Of a stretch of 12,062 nucleotides of DNA, positions 6,033 through 12,062 are shown in pieces. The notes beneath the pieces were generated by a model that worked only from the letters and a program-made list of their open reading frames with translations, ran no database searches and was not told the DNA's origin. The stretch's first letter is position 1. Every line of letters begins with the position of its first letter. The translations under genes were made by a program, and so were the position numbers. The stretch is from assembly GCA_025935235.1 (NCBI GenBank), contig JAICVT010000101.1:1-12062 (forward strand), read 5' to 3'. Origin of the DNA: Ktedonobacterales bacterium (GTDB lineage: Bacteria; Chloroflexota; Ktedonobacteria; Ktedonobacterales; JADMIN01).

Positions 6033-7010
6033 CTAGCGGCTCGTGTCGCCCGAAGACTCACCCGTCAGCCGCAGGAAGACCGCTTCCAGATCCTCGCTGT
6101 AGGGCGCGATGGTCTCTGGCGCGAAGCCCGCGTTCACCAGGAAGAGGTTCAGTTCGCGACCGTGGCCGTCCGGCGCTGTTACCACCAGCACGCCGTCCGC
6201 CTCGAGCCGCGCGCTGGCGCCCCACGGCTGGCGCTTGGCCGCCGCGAGCGCCTCAGTCGCGCGCCCCGGCTCGAAGGTCACGCGGAAGGCGCCATGCGAG
6301 CCGACCAGCGTGTCAATGTCGGCCACCGTCACCAGCTTGCCCTTGCTCAGAATCGCCACGCGATCGCAGATCTGGCGCACCTCGGTCAGCACATGGCTGG
6401 AGACGAAGACCGTCTTGCCCTGGGCGGCGAGCTGGCGCAGCAGGTCGCGCATCTCCACGATGCCCGCCGGATCGAGACCGTTGGCCGGCTCATCCAGGAT
6501 CAGCAGGTCGGGATCGTGCAGCAGCGCCATCGCCACGCCCAGCCGCTGCTTCATGCCCAGCGAGTAGGTCTTGACGCGGTCGTCATCGCGTCCCTTCAGC
6601 GCCACAAGTTCGAGCACCTCGTCAATGCGCCGCTCGGAGACGCCGCCCAGCGTGTTGGCGATGGCGCGCAGATTGTCGCGACCAGAGAGGTAGAGGTAGA
6701 GCGCAGGCTGCTCGACCAGCGCGCCAACCTTCGGCAGAATCTCGGCGCGGTCGGAGGCCACATCGCGCCCCAGCACCTGCACCGAGCCATCAGTCGGGCG
6801 GATCAGCCCCAGCGCCATGCGGATGGTGGTCGTCTTACCCGCGCCGTTTGGCCCCAGGAAGCCGAAGACTTCGCCCTGCCTGATCTCCAGATCGAGATGG
6901 TCAACCGCCAGCCGTTCGCCATAGCGCTTGGTCAGGCCAAGCGTGCGCAGCGCCACCGGGGCGCTCGCCGCGCGTGTGGCGCGAACCTGGGTCGTCGTTT
7001 CAGTCGCCAT
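6033..7010 (-). CDS. ABC transporter ATPase, DrrA/BcrA-type export subunit
   Basis: This 325-residue protein is the nucleotide-binding subunit that powers the two ABC-2 permeases encoded downstream. It has a Walker A motif GPNGAGKT (53-60), a Q-loop glutamine in VEQP (Q101), the signature SLGMKQR (150-156), Walker B LLILDEP with catalytic E174, a GLD D-loop (178-180) and the switch histidine in SSH (H206). The extra ~100-residue C-terminal domain is usual for drug, lantibiotic and bacitracin exporters of this subfamily. The ATG at 7010 is preceded by GGAGGAG. The gene is first in the operon and diverges from a two-component system, which suggests that the exporter responds to an extracellular stress or peptide. 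The variant signature SLGMK in place of LSGGQ is common in this subfamily. Confidence 0.95.
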   Translation of the reverse strand: MATETTTQVRATRAASAPVALRTLGLTKRYGERLAVDHLDLEIRQGEVFGFLGPNGAGKTTTIRMALGLIRPTDGSVQVLGRDVASDRAEILPKVGALVEQPALYLYLSGRDNLRAIANTLGGVSERRIDEVLELVALKGRDDDRVKTYSLGMKQRLGVAMALLHDPDLLILDEPANGLDPAGIVEMRDLLRQLAAQGKTVFVSSHVLTEVRQICDRVAILSKGKLVTVADIDTLVGSHGAFRVTFEPGRATEALAAAKRQPWGASARLEADGVLVVTAPDGHGRELNLFLVNAGFAPETIAPYSEDLEAVFLRLTGESSGDTSR

Positions 7011-7140
7011 ATGATCCCTTCTCCTCCAGGTCTCCGATTAGAGCCTCGCTGCTGGCGCCGCATCGGCCTCCGGGCCATCAGCCCCGCCATCCGCTCCGCC
7101 GTGCGCTCCCTGGCGCTTCCACACCAGCATACGGCTGGTC

Positions 7141-7201
7141 TGTCGCGCATGTATCGTGTGGTTGTCGCAACTCTGTCGCAACAGCGTACAGGATATGTCG
7201 A
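7141..7201 (+). promoter_or_regulatory. Phased TGTCGC direct repeats, likely response-regulator operator
   Basis: TGTCGC occurs at 7141, 7163 and 7174, TATCGT at 7152 and TGTCGA at 7196, all starting on the same 11-base phase. Two adjacent copies are identical over nine bases, TGTCGCAAC at 7163-7171 and 7174-7182. Eleven-base-spaced direct repeats are the usual binding pattern of OmpR/PhoP-family regulators, and the divergent gene to the right encodes one. The array lies just upstream of the TATACT -10 box and in the region shared with the ABC operon, so it may serve both promoters. Confidence 0.6.
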
Positions 7202-7213
7202 GGCGGGTATACT
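7185..7213 (+). promoter_or_regulatory. Promoter of the response regulator-kinase operon
   Basis: TATACT at 7208-7213 matches the -10 consensus at five of six positions. The hexamer 17 bases upstream, CGTACA at 7185-7190, matches the -35 only in its last three bases. A weak -35 with direct repeats next to it fits a promoter that needs an activator. Transcription would begin near 7220 and give a leader of about 60 bases carrying the repeat hairpin. Confidence 0.5.
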
Positions 7214-7236
7214 GTACGCGCAGAGGAATTCCTTAT

Positions 7237-7277
7237 CTCCCCCTCGCCCTGCGGGAGAGGGGGCTGGGGGGTGAGGT
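7237..7277 (-). repeat. Short C/G-rich palindromic repeat, copy D, in the response regulator leader
   Basis: This copy has the same orientation as copy C. The arms CCCCCTC (7239-7245) and GAGGGGG (7257-7263) pair, and CCC/GGG pair inside them around a TGC loop. The end of the repeat, GTGAGGT (7271-7277), is the complement of the ACCTCAC that starts copies A and B. Here it lies four to eight bases before the ATG of the response regulator gene and forms its Shine-Dalgarno sequence. Confidence 0.85.
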
Positions 7278-7280
7278 CGC

Positions 7281-7982
7281 ATGGCGAGCATTTTGCTGGT
7301 GGAAGACGCGCAGGAGCTGGCGCGGGTCGTCGCTCGCGAGCTGGAGGCGGCAGGCTACCAGGTGGCACAGGCGGGCGATGGCCTGACCGCGCTCGACCTG
7401 CACGCCCGCGAGCGCCCCGACCTGGTCATCCTGGACTGGATGCTGCCCGGGCTGGACGGCCTGGCCGTGCTGCGCCGCATGCGCGAGACGGCGGCCACGC
7501 CCGTGCTGATGCTCACCGCGCGCAGCGAGGAGGCCGACCGTGTGATCGGCCTGGAGGTCGGCGCGGACGACTATCTGACCAAGCCCTTCAGCATGCGCGA
7601 GCTGCTGGCGCGGGTGCGGGCGCTGCTGCGGCGGGTGGAGCTGATCCGCCAGACGGTCAGCGCCGACCGCGAGCCGGGCGAGACGCCGCTGCGCTACGGG
7701 CCGCTGCTGCTGAATCCCGCCGCGCGGCTGGTGACGCTCGACGGCGCGCCGATTGACATCAGCGCGACGGAGTTCGCCCTCTTGCAGTTGCTGATGCGCA
7801 GCCCGGGGCGAGCGTTCAGCCGCGCCTATCTGCTGGAGACGGTCTGGGCCGAAGACTACGTCGGCGGCGACCGTTCGGTGGATAACGCCATTCTGCGGCT
7901 GCGTAAGAAGATCGAGCCGCTGGGCGAGGCGATTGAGACGGTCTGGGGCGTCGGCTACCGGCTGCGCGCCGAGGAGACGTGA
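7281..7982 (+). CDS. OmpR/PhoB-family response regulator
   Basis: This 233-residue DNA-binding regulator is the output half of a two-component system with the kinase encoded next to it. The receiver domain (about 3-118) has the acidic pair E8/D9, the phosphoacceptor D52 in LDWMLPGLDG, T79 and K101 in LTKPF. The winged-helix domain (about 138-230) has SATEFALLQLL and a GGDRSVDNAILRLRKKIE recognition-helix segment, ending WGVGYRL. Length is standard. The kinase gene begins four bases after the stop, so the two are cotranscribed. Translation starts from a ribosome binding site contributed by an interspersed repeat. The likely targets are its own promoter, which has phased direct repeats, and the divergent ABC export operon. 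Confidence 0.95.
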   Translation: MASILLVEDAQELARVVARELEAAGYQVAQAGDGLTALDLHARERPDLVILDWMLPGLDGLAVLRRMRETAATPVLMLTARSEEADRVIGLEVGADDYLTKPFSMRELLARVRALLRRVELIRQTVSADREPGETPLRYGPLLLNPAARLVTLDGAPIDISATEFALLQLLMRSPGRAFSRAYLLETVWAEDYVGGDRSVDNAILRLRKKIEPLGEAIETVWGVGYRLRAEET

Positions 7983-7985
7983 GCC

Positions 7986-9680
7986 ATGCACACTGAATCG
8001 CAGCCGAACGAGAGCGCGCAGCCAGCGCCGCGACCCCGGCGCTTTCTGGCGGTGACGCCGTGGCCCCGCGCGCTGATCGAGACGGTCGCGCTGGCCGGGC
8101 TGTTCGCGGTGATGCTGCCGCTCTATCCCGGCCAGCATACCGAGCTGAATCTGTGGCTGGCGTTCATGCTGCTGATCGGCCCGGCGGGCTGCGCGCTCTG
8201 GCTGGCGCTGCGCCTGCGCATCGCGCCGGGGCCGTGGTGGCGCACGCTGCTGGCCGAGGCGCCGCTGGGCGCGCTGCTGGCGATCGCCCCATCCATCACG
8301 CTGATCCTGCTGATTCGCCCCTATATGGAGAGCGCGCCCCAGCGCGATGACATGTATACCGGGGCGGTCATCACAATCTCGCTGCTCTTCGCCATCGCCT
8401 TCATCGCCTATCGCATCTGCGTGCGGCTGTGGCTCTGGTGGGATGCGCTGCGGCGGCGCAGCCTGCGCTGGGCGCTGACGCATGCGCTGCTGACCGTCGC
8501 CGTCAGCGGCGCGCTGATCGTCGGTGCCGTGATGATCGCGCTGCTGCTGATCTTCACGCGGCCCAGTGCGCCGCTCGTCCAGTGGATCACCGCGCTCGTC
8601 GTCGTCTGCATCCTGATCGCGATTGGCATCGCGGTGGCGCTGCCGCCCTCGGCGCTCTTCTCCTTCTTCTTCGCGCGCGGGGCCTCGCGGCGCATCCTGG
8701 CGCTGGCGCGCGCTACCGAGCGGCTGCGCTCAGGCGACTACTCCACACGCTCGCCGGTGCAGGGTGAGGACGAGGTCGCCCAGCTGCAGGAGAACTTCAA
8801 CGCGATGGCCGCCGACCTGGAGCGCGGCGTGCAAGACCTGCGCGCCGAGCGCGATCAGGTGGCCACGCTGCTGGCCCAGCGCCGCGAACTGATCGCCAGC
8901 GTCTCGCACGAGCTACGCACGCCCGTGGCGACCCTGCGCGGCTATCTGGAGTCCGCGACGCTGCGCTGGAACGACGACGCCACGCCCGACGCGCTGCGCC
9001 ACGATGTGGAGGTGATGCTGGCCGAGACGCGCCGCCTCCAGGGGCTGATTGACGACCTCTTCACGCTGGCGCGGGCTGAGGTGGGTCGGCTCGATCTGCG
9101 CTGCGAGCCAACCGACATCGGCGCGGTAACGCGCACCGTAGTGGAGACGGTGGCGCCGCTGGCCTGGCGCAACGCGCGGGTGGAGGTGGTGGCGCGGGTG
9201 GCGCCAGGGCTGCCCGACGCCCAGATAGATCGCGCTCGCGCCGAGCAGGCGCTGCACAATCTACTGCGCAACGCGCTGCGCCACACCCCGCCGGGCGGCA
9301 TCATCGTGGTGGCGGCAGAGCGCGCGGACGACCGCCTGGATCGGCTGGCGCTGCGCGTGCGCGACACTGGTGAGGGCATCGCCGCCGACGAGCTGCCGCA
9401 CATCTGGGAGCGCTTCTATCGCGGCGAGAGCGCCCGCGCCAGCGACGCCAGCGACGCCAGCGGTGGCTCTGGCCTGGGGCTGGCGCTGGTCAAGGAAGTG
9501 ATTGAGGCGATGGGTGGCGCGGTCGCGGTAGAGAGCGAGCCGGGCAACGGCAGCGTCTTCAGCCTGCTGCTGCCCACCGCCAGCGCCGCCAGCGCCCCGG
9601 CTGAGGCGCCAGCCAGCGCGTCACCCGCCAGTTCGCCCGCAACTCCGGTGGCGCCTGTGGAGACGCTGGCGGCGGGGTAG
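7986..9680 (+). CDS. Membrane sensor histidine kinase with HAMP domain
   Basis: This 564-residue sensor phosphorylates the response regulator encoded just upstream. The N-terminal part has about six hydrophobic segments (near 31-48, 55-76, 92-111, 126-146, 165-190 and 198-230) with only short loops, so the signal is probably sensed in or near the membrane. A HAMP linker (about 231-285) leads to the dimerisation helix with the phosphoacceptor H308 in SVSHELRTP. The ATPase domain shows the N-box HNLLRNALRHT (424-434), G1 RDTGEGIA (459-466), F-box IWERFYRG (473-480) and G2 GGSGLGLALVKE. The ATP lid carries a nine-base tandem repeat encoding SDASDAS, and the last ~35 residues are an Ala/Pro/Ser-rich tail of unknown role. 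The ATG is preceded by GAGGAG, which overlaps the end of the previous gene. Confidence 0.95.
   Translation: MHTESQPNESAQPAPRPRRFLAVTPWPRALIETVALAGLFAVMLPLYPGQHTELNLWLAFMLLIGPAGCALWLALRLRIAPGPWWRTLLAEAPLGALLAIAPSITLILLIRPYMESAPQRDDMYTGAVITISLLFAIAFIAYRICVRLWLWWDALRRRSLRWALTHALLTVAVSGALIVGAVMIALLLIFTRPSAPLVQWITALVVVCILIAIGIAVALPPSALFSFFFARGASRRILALARATERLRSGDYSTRSPVQGEDEVAQLQENFNAMAADLERGVQDLRAERDQVATLLAQRRELIASVSHELRTPVATLRGYLESATLRWNDDATPDALRHDVEVMLAETRRLQGLIDDLFTLARAEVGRLDLRCEPTDIGAVTRTVVETVAPLAWRNARVEVVARVAPGLPDAQIDRARAEQALHNLLRNALRHTPPGGIIVVAAERADDRLDRLALRVRDTGEGIAADELPHIWERFYRGESARASDASDASGGSGLGLALVKEVIEAMGGAVAVESEPGNGSVFSLLLPTASAASAPAEAPASASPASSPATPVAPVETLAAG
9438..9461 (+). repeat. Nine-base tandem repeat in the kinase ATP lid
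   Basis: GCCAGCGAC is repeated twice and followed by GCCAGC, encoding an ASDASDAS stretch between the F-box and G2 box. Being a multiple of three, copy-number slippage would change the length of the flexible lid without breaking the frame. Confidence 0.6.
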
Positions 9681-9686
9681 CGGCTG

Positions 9687-9817
9687 GCGGTTGAAACCGC
9701 GCCTGGGTGGCCCTGGCGGGCCGCGAAGTCCGCCTACGCGGACTGGAACGCGGATCCAACCCGCGCAGGCGGGTTTCGCGGCGGCGCGAGCCGCCTCCCA
9801 GGCGCGATTTCAATCGC
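9687..9817 (-). repeat. Long multi-hairpin interspersed repeat, copy 1
   Basis: This ~130-base imperfect palindrome begins seven bases after the kinase stop codon. It is bounded by two small palindromes, GCGGTTGAAACCGC (9687-9700) and GCGATTTCAATCGC (9804-9817). Inside are two perfect hairpins: GTCCGC with loop CTAC (9728-9743), and AACCCGC with loop GCAG (9758-9775). Its reverse complement aligns along nearly its full length to the repeat at 11747-11872. It carries no plausible gene and may serve as the terminator of the two-component operon. Confidence 0.85.
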
Positions 9818-10006
9818 TGGCGCATGGCCCACTCGTCGTCCGGCCCCGCGCTGAACTAGCCAGCGCGTGTCATGCTGCGTCATACTATGGAGGCGACGTG
9901 TCCGTGTCCGGCGGACCGCGCCGAGCCGCAGCGTTCATCTTGTTCATAGCACTCTCTGTCTCACGCCATTTCGTCTGATGCAGTCTGGGTCTTGGAGAAT
10001 GAATCT
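9818..10006 (+). other. Gap upstream of the TetR-family gene
   Basis: No gene is supported here. Weak regulatory candidates are a GTCAT pair ten bases apart (9869 and 9879), overlapping a CATACT hexamer (9881-9886), a tandem GTGTCC hexamer (9898-9909), and the small palindrome GTCC-GGC-GGAC (9906-9916), which could be part of a TetR operator. No complete sigma-70 promoter was recognised. Confidence 0.35.
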
Positions 10007-10822
10007 ATGACGGCTTCATCATCGCCGCGCCATGCGGACGTATCTGATGGCGGCAAGGAAGCGCGCGCCAGCCACGCGGCCGAGCCTGCCGACGCCTTCA
10101 TCTCCGACGCTGGTAAGTTCGATCTGAGCGCACTCCAGGCGGCGCTGCATCCCGCGCTGGAAGATCTACCACGCGCGCCGCGTCAGGCGCGCAGCCGCGA
10201 GAAGCGGGCCGAGCTGCTGCGCGCGGCGGAGGCGCTGTTTGTGGCGCGCGGCTACGCCGCGACCACCGCCGACGAGATCGCCAGCGCGGCAGGCGTCAGC
10301 GTCGGCACGTTCTACAACTACTTCCGCAACAAGCGGCAGATTTTGCTGGCGCTGGCGCTGCTGCGGCTCACCGACGTGTTTGCCCACTTGCGCATCGCTC
10401 AACTCGATCTTGCACACGGCGACCACCACACCGCCATCCAAGCCGCCATGACCGCTGTGCTGACGGGCGGGCAGCGGCCCGGGTTGCGCGGTGTCTGGCA
10501 GCAGCTGATGTCGCTGGAGCCGGAGCTGGCGCCGTATCAGGCGACCGTCCGCCGCTATGCGCTCAATCTGATCGCCCAACGACTGCGCGAGGCGCGCGAT
10601 GAGGCGACTGGCGACGCGGAAAGGCAGATGGGCGGCGTCTGGCCCGATCTGGACATCGAGGGGACGGCGGTGGCGCTGCTGGCGATGCTGGATAACCTCA
10701 GCGCCCGCCGTGACGACGACCTGCCCGACGAGCGCGTCATCGCCGCCGTGACGGCGCTGATCGAGCGCGCCATCTTCTCGCCAGCATGCGCGCCGCATGT
10801 GACAGAGGGAGGAGCGCCATGA
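10007..10822 (+). CDS. TetR/AcrR-family transcriptional regulator
   Basis: This 271-residue protein has a TetR-type helix-turn-helix at about residues 64-110, with KRAELLRAAEALFVARGYAAT, then ADEIASAAGVSVGTFYNYFRNK. The C-terminal ~160 residues form the variable ligand and dimer domain, so the inducer cannot be predicted. An unusual ~60-residue polar N-terminal extension precedes the DNA-binding domain. I chose the ATG at 10007, which has GGAG nine bases upstream; a TTG at 9992 would add five residues. The stop codon overlaps the fdhD start in the arrangement ATGA, so the regulator and fdhD are translationally coupled and the regulator probably controls this small operon. Confidence 0.9.
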   Translation: MTASSSPRHADVSDGGKEARASHAAEPADAFISDAGKFDLSALQAALHPALEDLPRAPRQARSREKRAELLRAAEALFVARGYAATTADEIASAAGVSVGTFYNYFRNKRQILLALALLRLTDVFAHLRIAQLDLAHGDHHTAIQAAMTAVLTGGQRPGLRGVWQQLMSLEPELAPYQATVRRYALNLIAQRLREARDEATGDAERQMGGVWPDLDIEGTAVALLAMLDNLSARRDDDLPDERVIAAVTALIERAIFSPACAPHVTEGGAP

Positions 10823-11727
10823 GCAGTGCGAGTCATCTGAACGGCGCTCCAACACGCTCCACCGACGATCCGCTGCGCCAGGTGACGAGCGGCGTCGTGC
10901 GCTGGCACGGCGACAGCAGCGCCGAGGCCACCGACGAACTGGTGGCTGAGGAGCCGCTGGAGCTGCGCGCCCGCGCATTCGACGATGGCGATGGCGCGGC
11001 GCGCGAGCCAGAGACGATTGCCGTCATCATGCGCACGCCCGGCCAGGATGACGAGCTGGCGATGGGCTTTCTGCTGAGCGAGGGGCTGATTGCGCGGGCC
11101 GAGGAGATCGGTGCGCTGCTGCCCGGGCTGGACGCCGACGGCCTGCCCTCGCCCAATATCATCGAGGCGAGCGGCGCGGCGGGCGTGGATCTGGGCCAGC
11201 GCATGCGTGAGGCGGGCTATTCGCGCCAGTTCGCTGTCAACGCCAGCTGCGGCGTCTGCGGCAAGAACACCGTCGAGGCGGCCTGCGCGCTGCTACCGTC
11301 CATCCCGCTGGACGGCTTCACCGTCGCGCCGACCACGCTCTATGGCTTGCCCGAACAACTGCTCGCCCAGCAGCGCGTCTTTGGCGCGACAGGCGGGCTG
11401 CACGGCGCCGCGCTCTTCGACGGCGCGGGTCGCCTGATCGCCGCGCGCGAGGATGTTGGACGCCACAACGCAGTAGATAAGCTGGTCGGGCGCGCGCTGC
11501 TAGCGGACGAGACGCCGCTGAGCGAGCGTGCGCTACTGGTGAGCGGGCGGCTCTCGTTCGAGATCGTGCTGAAGGCGCTGGTGGCGCGCATCCCCATCCT
11601 GGCCGCCGTCTCGGCGCCCTCCAGCCTGGCGATTGATCTGGCGCGCGCGGGCGGCGTCACGCTGGTCGGCTTCCTGCGCGGCGAGGGCTGCAACGTCTAC
11701 ACCTGGCCTGAGCGCGTCCGAAGCTAG
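10819..11727 (+). CDS. fdhD: Formate dehydrogenase sulfur-carrier protein FdhD
   Basis: FdhD transfers sulfur from a cysteine desulfurase to the molybdenum cofactor, a step required for active formate dehydrogenase. The 302-residue product has the catalytic CxxC pair in NASCGVCGK (C144, C147). It also has GATGGLHGAALF (189-200), REDVGRHNAVDKLVG (210-224), SGRLSFEIVLK (242-252) and a C-terminal FLRGEGCNVYTW. These are diagnostic of the family. The ATG at 10819 has GGAGG seven bases upstream and overlaps the TetR gene stop. The first ~40 residues are a low-conservation leader. No formate dehydrogenase gene is in the window, so the client enzyme must be encoded elsewhere. Confidence 0.96.
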   Translation: MSSASHLNGAPTRSTDDPLRQVTSGVVRWHGDSSAEATDELVAEEPLELRARAFDDGDGAAREPETIAVIMRTPGQDDELAMGFLLSEGLIARAEEIGALLPGLDADGLPSPNIIEASGAAGVDLGQRMREAGYSRQFAVNASCGVCGKNTVEAACALLPSIPLDGFTVAPTTLYGLPEQLLAQQRVFGATGGLHGAALFDGAGRLIAAREDVGRHNAVDKLVGRALLADETPLSERALLVSGRLSFEIVLKALVARIPILAAVSAPSSLAIDLARAGGVTLVGFLRGEGCNVYTWPERVRS

Positions 11728-11746
11728 TGAGGAGGCTAGGGCGCTG

Positions 11747-11872
11747 GCGACTGAAGTCGCACCTGGAAGGCGGCCTGCGGGCCGCCGCAAAACCCGCCTA
11801 CGCGGGTTGGGATCCGCGTCCGCGCAGGCGGACTTTGCGGCCCGCAGGCCTCTCAGGCGCGGTTTTAACCGC
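11747..11872 (+). repeat. Long multi-hairpin interspersed repeat, copy 2
   Basis: This copy starts 19 bases after the fdhD stop codon and is inverted relative to copy 1. It is bounded by GCGACTGAAGTCGC (11747-11760) and GCGGTTTTAACCGC (11859-11872). Inside are GGCGGCC with loop TGCG (11769-11786), AACCCGC with loop CTAC (11791-11808) and GTCCGC with loop GCAG (11818-11833). Differences from copy 1 fall mostly in loops, or as paired changes in the end palindrome. It lies in the gap between fdhD and the deacetylase-like gene. Confidence 0.85.
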
Positions 11873-11904
11873 CGGCCAGTCGGCGCTCGCGAGGAGGCTG
11901 CGCT

Positions 11905-12062
11905 ATGTCACGTCATCTGGTCTGCCTGACATTCGACTTTGAAGCGCTCTCGCTCTGGATCGCGCGTGGGATGACCTCGCCGACGCCGATCTCGCAGGGC
12001 GAGTTTGGCGTGGTCGGCGCCGAGCGCATCCTGAAGCTACTCGCGGCGCACAGCATCACCGC
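11905..12062 (+). CDS. Polysaccharide deacetylase-like protein, 5' part only
   Basis: The frame starts at an ATG with GAGGAGG seven to eight bases upstream and stays open to the window edge, giving 52 residues. The start MSRHLVCLTFDFEALSLWI contains a TFDFE motif at residues 9-13, which resembles the first metal-binding motif of NodB/PuuE-like carbohydrate esterase family 4 proteins. It is followed by SQGEFGVVGAERILKLLAAH, as in that family. Such enzymes remove acetyl or related amide groups from sugars, or act on allantoin-like substrates. With the remaining motifs out of view, activity cannot be judged. It could be transcribed from fdhD through the repeat or from its own promoter. Confidence 0.75.
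   Translation, partial: MSRHLVCLTFDFEALSLWIARGMTSPTPISQGEFGVVGAERILKLLAAHSIT

Noticed and set aside
7011..7140. Promoter for the ABC operon on the minus strand
   Set aside because: TATGCT (7131-7126) and TCTAAT-like hexamers exist, but none has a credible -35 at proper spacing, so no site was annotated.
5970..7274. Plus-strand 434-codon open frame across the ABC ATPase gene
   Set aside because: It lies opposite a gene with all ATPase motifs, its product is rich in Arg, His and Gln, and it runs through the regulatory region; a codon-bias shadow.
7233..8483. Minus-strand 416-codon open frame opposite the two-component genes
   Set aside because: It overlaps the response regulator and kinase, is Gln/Arg/His-rich with no domain, and includes repeat copy D as coding; a shadow.
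9978..10010. Ten-residue frame whose TGA overlaps the TetR gene ATG, resembling the msrA leader
   Set aside because: It has no ribosome binding site, and the TetR gene has an adequate one of its own, so chance is the better explanation.
9687..11872. CRISPR array or insertion sequence suggested by the repeats
   Set aside because: There are only two copies of the long repeat, 2 kb apart and inverted, with no regular spacers, cas genes or transposase in the window.
11633..11942. Open frames running through long repeat copy 2, including peptides rich in Arg and Ala
   Set aside because: They are translations of the repeat joined to the ends of fdhD and the deacetylase-like gene. Copy 1 gives the same kind of peptide on the opposite strand, so these are repeat artefacts.

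Overview
The window is GC-rich, gene-dense bacterial chromosome. The gene families, the intergenic sequence style and two classes of interspersed palindromic repeats suggest a member of the Chloroflexota, perhaps the Ktedonobacteria. That placement is an inference; no marker gene in the window proves it. No rRNA, tRNA, transposase, phage gene or CRISPR array was seen.

Layout from left to right. (1) The first 40 bases hold the start of an unidentified minus-strand gene. (2) A DinB-family metal-binding protein lies at 142-624 on the minus strand. (3) Divergent from it is a two-gene unit: a family 1 glycosyltransferase (848-2158) followed seven bases later by the tRNA pseudouridine-55 synthase truB (2166-3107). 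(4) truB converges on msrA (3250-3846, minus), methionine sulfoxide reductase A. The gap between them is almost filled by two inverted copies of a short C/G-rich palindromic repeat. A third copy lies inside the truB reading frame. (5) A minus-strand ABC-2 export operon runs from 7010 down to 4053: one ATPase and two permeases that are tandem paralogues, with a hairpin in each intercistronic gap. (6) Divergent from that operon is an OmpR-type response regulator (7281-7982) and its six-helix membrane histidine kinase (7986-9680). The shared 270-base regulatory region carries a series of TGTCGC half-sites at 11-base spacing, a TATACT -10 box and a fourth copy of the short repeat, whose end forms the ribosome binding site of the response regulator gene. 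(7) A TetR-family regulator (10007-10822) overlaps fdhD (10819-11727) by four bases. This pair is bracketed by two inverted copies of a ~130-base multi-hairpin repeat. (8) The right edge holds the start of a polysaccharide deacetylase-like gene (from 11905).

Functionally, the most coherent unit is at 4053-9680: a two-component system divergent from an ATPase/two-permease exporter. This arrangement resembles self-protection or antimicrobial-peptide resistance modules (LanFEG or CprABC with their two-component systems). The direct repeats suggest that the regulator controls its own promoter and probably the exporter. fdhD encodes the sulfur-carrier protein that matures formate dehydrogenase; its coupling to a TetR regulator is uncommon. 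No wholly new enzymatic system is evident. The unusual signals are the repeats, which have moved into a coding region, a ribosome binding site and gene ends, and the phased operator.
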